Shown here one piece after another: positions 43,101 through 43,257 of a stretch of DNA of 43,257 nucleotides (position 1 is the first letter of the stretch; each line of letters begins with the position of its first letter). The notes under the pieces were generated by a model, which ran no database searches, had not been told where the DNA came from, and was given only the letters and a program-made list of their open reading frames with translations. The DNA lies in assembly GCA_009801015.1 (NCBI GenBank), contig VHZZ01000018.1:538333-581589 (forward strand). Direction: 5' to 3'. Made by a program: the position numbers and the translations under genes. Source of the DNA: Silene noctiflora. Its lineage: Eukaryota > Streptophyta > Magnoliopsida > Caryophyllales > Caryophyllaceae.

Positions 43101-43257
43101 CCAAATATTAAAGAGGACTCTTCAGCATGACCATCCTTAGTCATCAAGTTGTCATTATCGGCGAAGCCACCATGACCGCCGCCACCACCACTACCACCAT
43201 GATGTCGACGGTGATGACGATGATGACCGAAAATCAATGACTCGTCAACTGTCGAGT
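40136..43257 (-). CDS. Pectin methylesterase with PMEI pro-region, 5' end outside window
   Basis: Minus-strand exons are 43257-42475 (partial), 41795-41460 and 40827-40136, with GT-AG introns in phase 1, giving 602 residues in the window. The first exon holds a His/Gly-rich repeat and then the second half of a PMEI domain ([46 protein letters not shown]). The catalytic domain begins [19 protein letters not shown]. All active-site residues are visible: Gln in KKHQAVAL, Gln and Asp in GYQDTLY, Asp in TIDFIFGN, Arg and Trp in FLGRPW. Type I PMEs de-esterify wall homogalacturonan after the pro-region is cleaved. The usual RRLL-type cleavage motif is not evident; [11 protein letters not shown] stands there. 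The signal peptide would lie beyond the edge. Single N bases occur at 40635, 42581, 42807 and 42884. Both introns carry transposons. Confidence 0.95.
40902..41394. mobile_element. Mutator-like MITE, copy 2 (PME intron 2)
   Basis: The element is flanked by the perfect 9-bp direct repeat tttatttta (40893-40901 and 41395-41403), the target size of Mutator-like elements. The inverted ends extend over about 110 bases from 'gagttttttt' on the left and its complement on the right. 493 bases, no coding sequence. Its right edge lies 65 bases from the exon 2 splice donor of the PME gene. It matches 15819-16315 along its whole length. Confidence 0.93.
41824..42236 (+). mobile_element. Helitron-like remnant, family A, copy 4 (PME intron 1)
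   Basis: It starts TCTCCTATCTACTAAAAAAT after A and ends with a stem ccgtgca/tgcacag (42207-42225), then 'atctata' and TTAG followed by T, where CTAG is expected. The ends line up with family A copies at 27523 and 28995. 413 bases, non-coding, eroded. Confidence 0.7.
42354..42458. mobile_element. Stowaway-like MITE beside a PME splice donor
   Basis: Left 'ctccctctatctcaatgacc' and right 'ttgactgagacggaggag' are inverted repeats, with TA kept on the left only. A T-run of about 18 lies inside. It sits in PME intron 1, ending about 16 bases from the exon 1 donor at 42474. The open frame of exon 1 runs on into it by chance. Confidence 0.8.
42742..43243 (-). repeat. In-frame His/Gly-rich tandem repeat in PME exon 1
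   Basis: Three units begin at 43240, 43114 and 42928 on the minus strand. Each opens with SL(I)(F/L)GHHR and passes through a His/Arg run, a Gly run with HGG, then N-D-x-M-T/S-x-DG. They are 42, 62 and about 62 residues long. All preserve the frame. More units may lie beyond the window edge, where STVDE precedes the first. Confidence 0.88.

Noticed and set aside
1-43257. Search for CRISPR arrays, phage genes, toxin systems or biosynthetic clusters
   Set aside because: No regular short spaced repeats, bacterial gene structure or clustered enzyme genes were found; the window is ordinary plant nuclear DNA.

Overview
The window looks like nuclear DNA of a flowering plant, most likely a core eudicot. 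The supporting signs are a seven-exon YABBY gene of the FIL/YAB3 clade, a pectin methylesterase with its inhibitor pro-domain, a DUF641 (GIL1-type) gene, a bHLH162-like gene, GT-AG introns, strongly AT-rich spacers, and many small DNA transposons. The abundant 'actccctcc' Stowaway ends and short 'gagaccgtctc' motifs make me think of Caryophyllales, but that is an impression, not proof. No operon, CRISPR array, phage or bacterial system is present.

Layout from left to right. 1-1720: old LTR-retrotransposon remains (gypsy-like noncoding sequence, then a copia pol fragment). 2195-3480: bHLH162-like gene (+). 3966-5300: GGGTC/GACCC-rich hAT-like short elements. 5558-5629: tRNA-Gln(UUG) (-). About 6100-6915: decayed, intron-bearing copy of the ABCE/RLI ribosome-recycling factor (+), followed by a SINE-like piece and a hAT-like element with a Stowaway nested in it. 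8155-9576: intronless DUF641 gene (+). 9577-15400: spacer with a clean hAT MITE, a Stowaway and a three-copy tandem repeat. 15505-19060: complete YABBY gene (-) with a Mutator-like MITE in its last intron. 19060-35500: about 16 kb without a recognisable gene, holding four of the five Helitrons, foldbacks, tandem duplications and a GC-rich island. About 35550-38985: decayed, intron-bearing GOS12-type Golgi SNARE gene (-). 40136-43257: pectin methylesterase (-), whose 5' end lies beyond the window and whose two introns hold a Helitron, a Stowaway and a second copy of the YABBY-intron MITE.

The four intact protein genes (bHLH regulator, DUF641 growth/tropism protein, YABBY organ-polarity regulator, cell-wall PME) are separately regulated; nothing suggests a cluster with a common job. 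The strongest leads are an in-frame His/Gly-rich tandem repeat inside the PMEI part of the PME, a pair of Helitrons joined end to end with a readable order of insertion, two copies of one Mutator-like MITE that both sit in introns, and a Stowaway insertion dated relative to a local duplication by an empty site. I found no convincing new molecular system.
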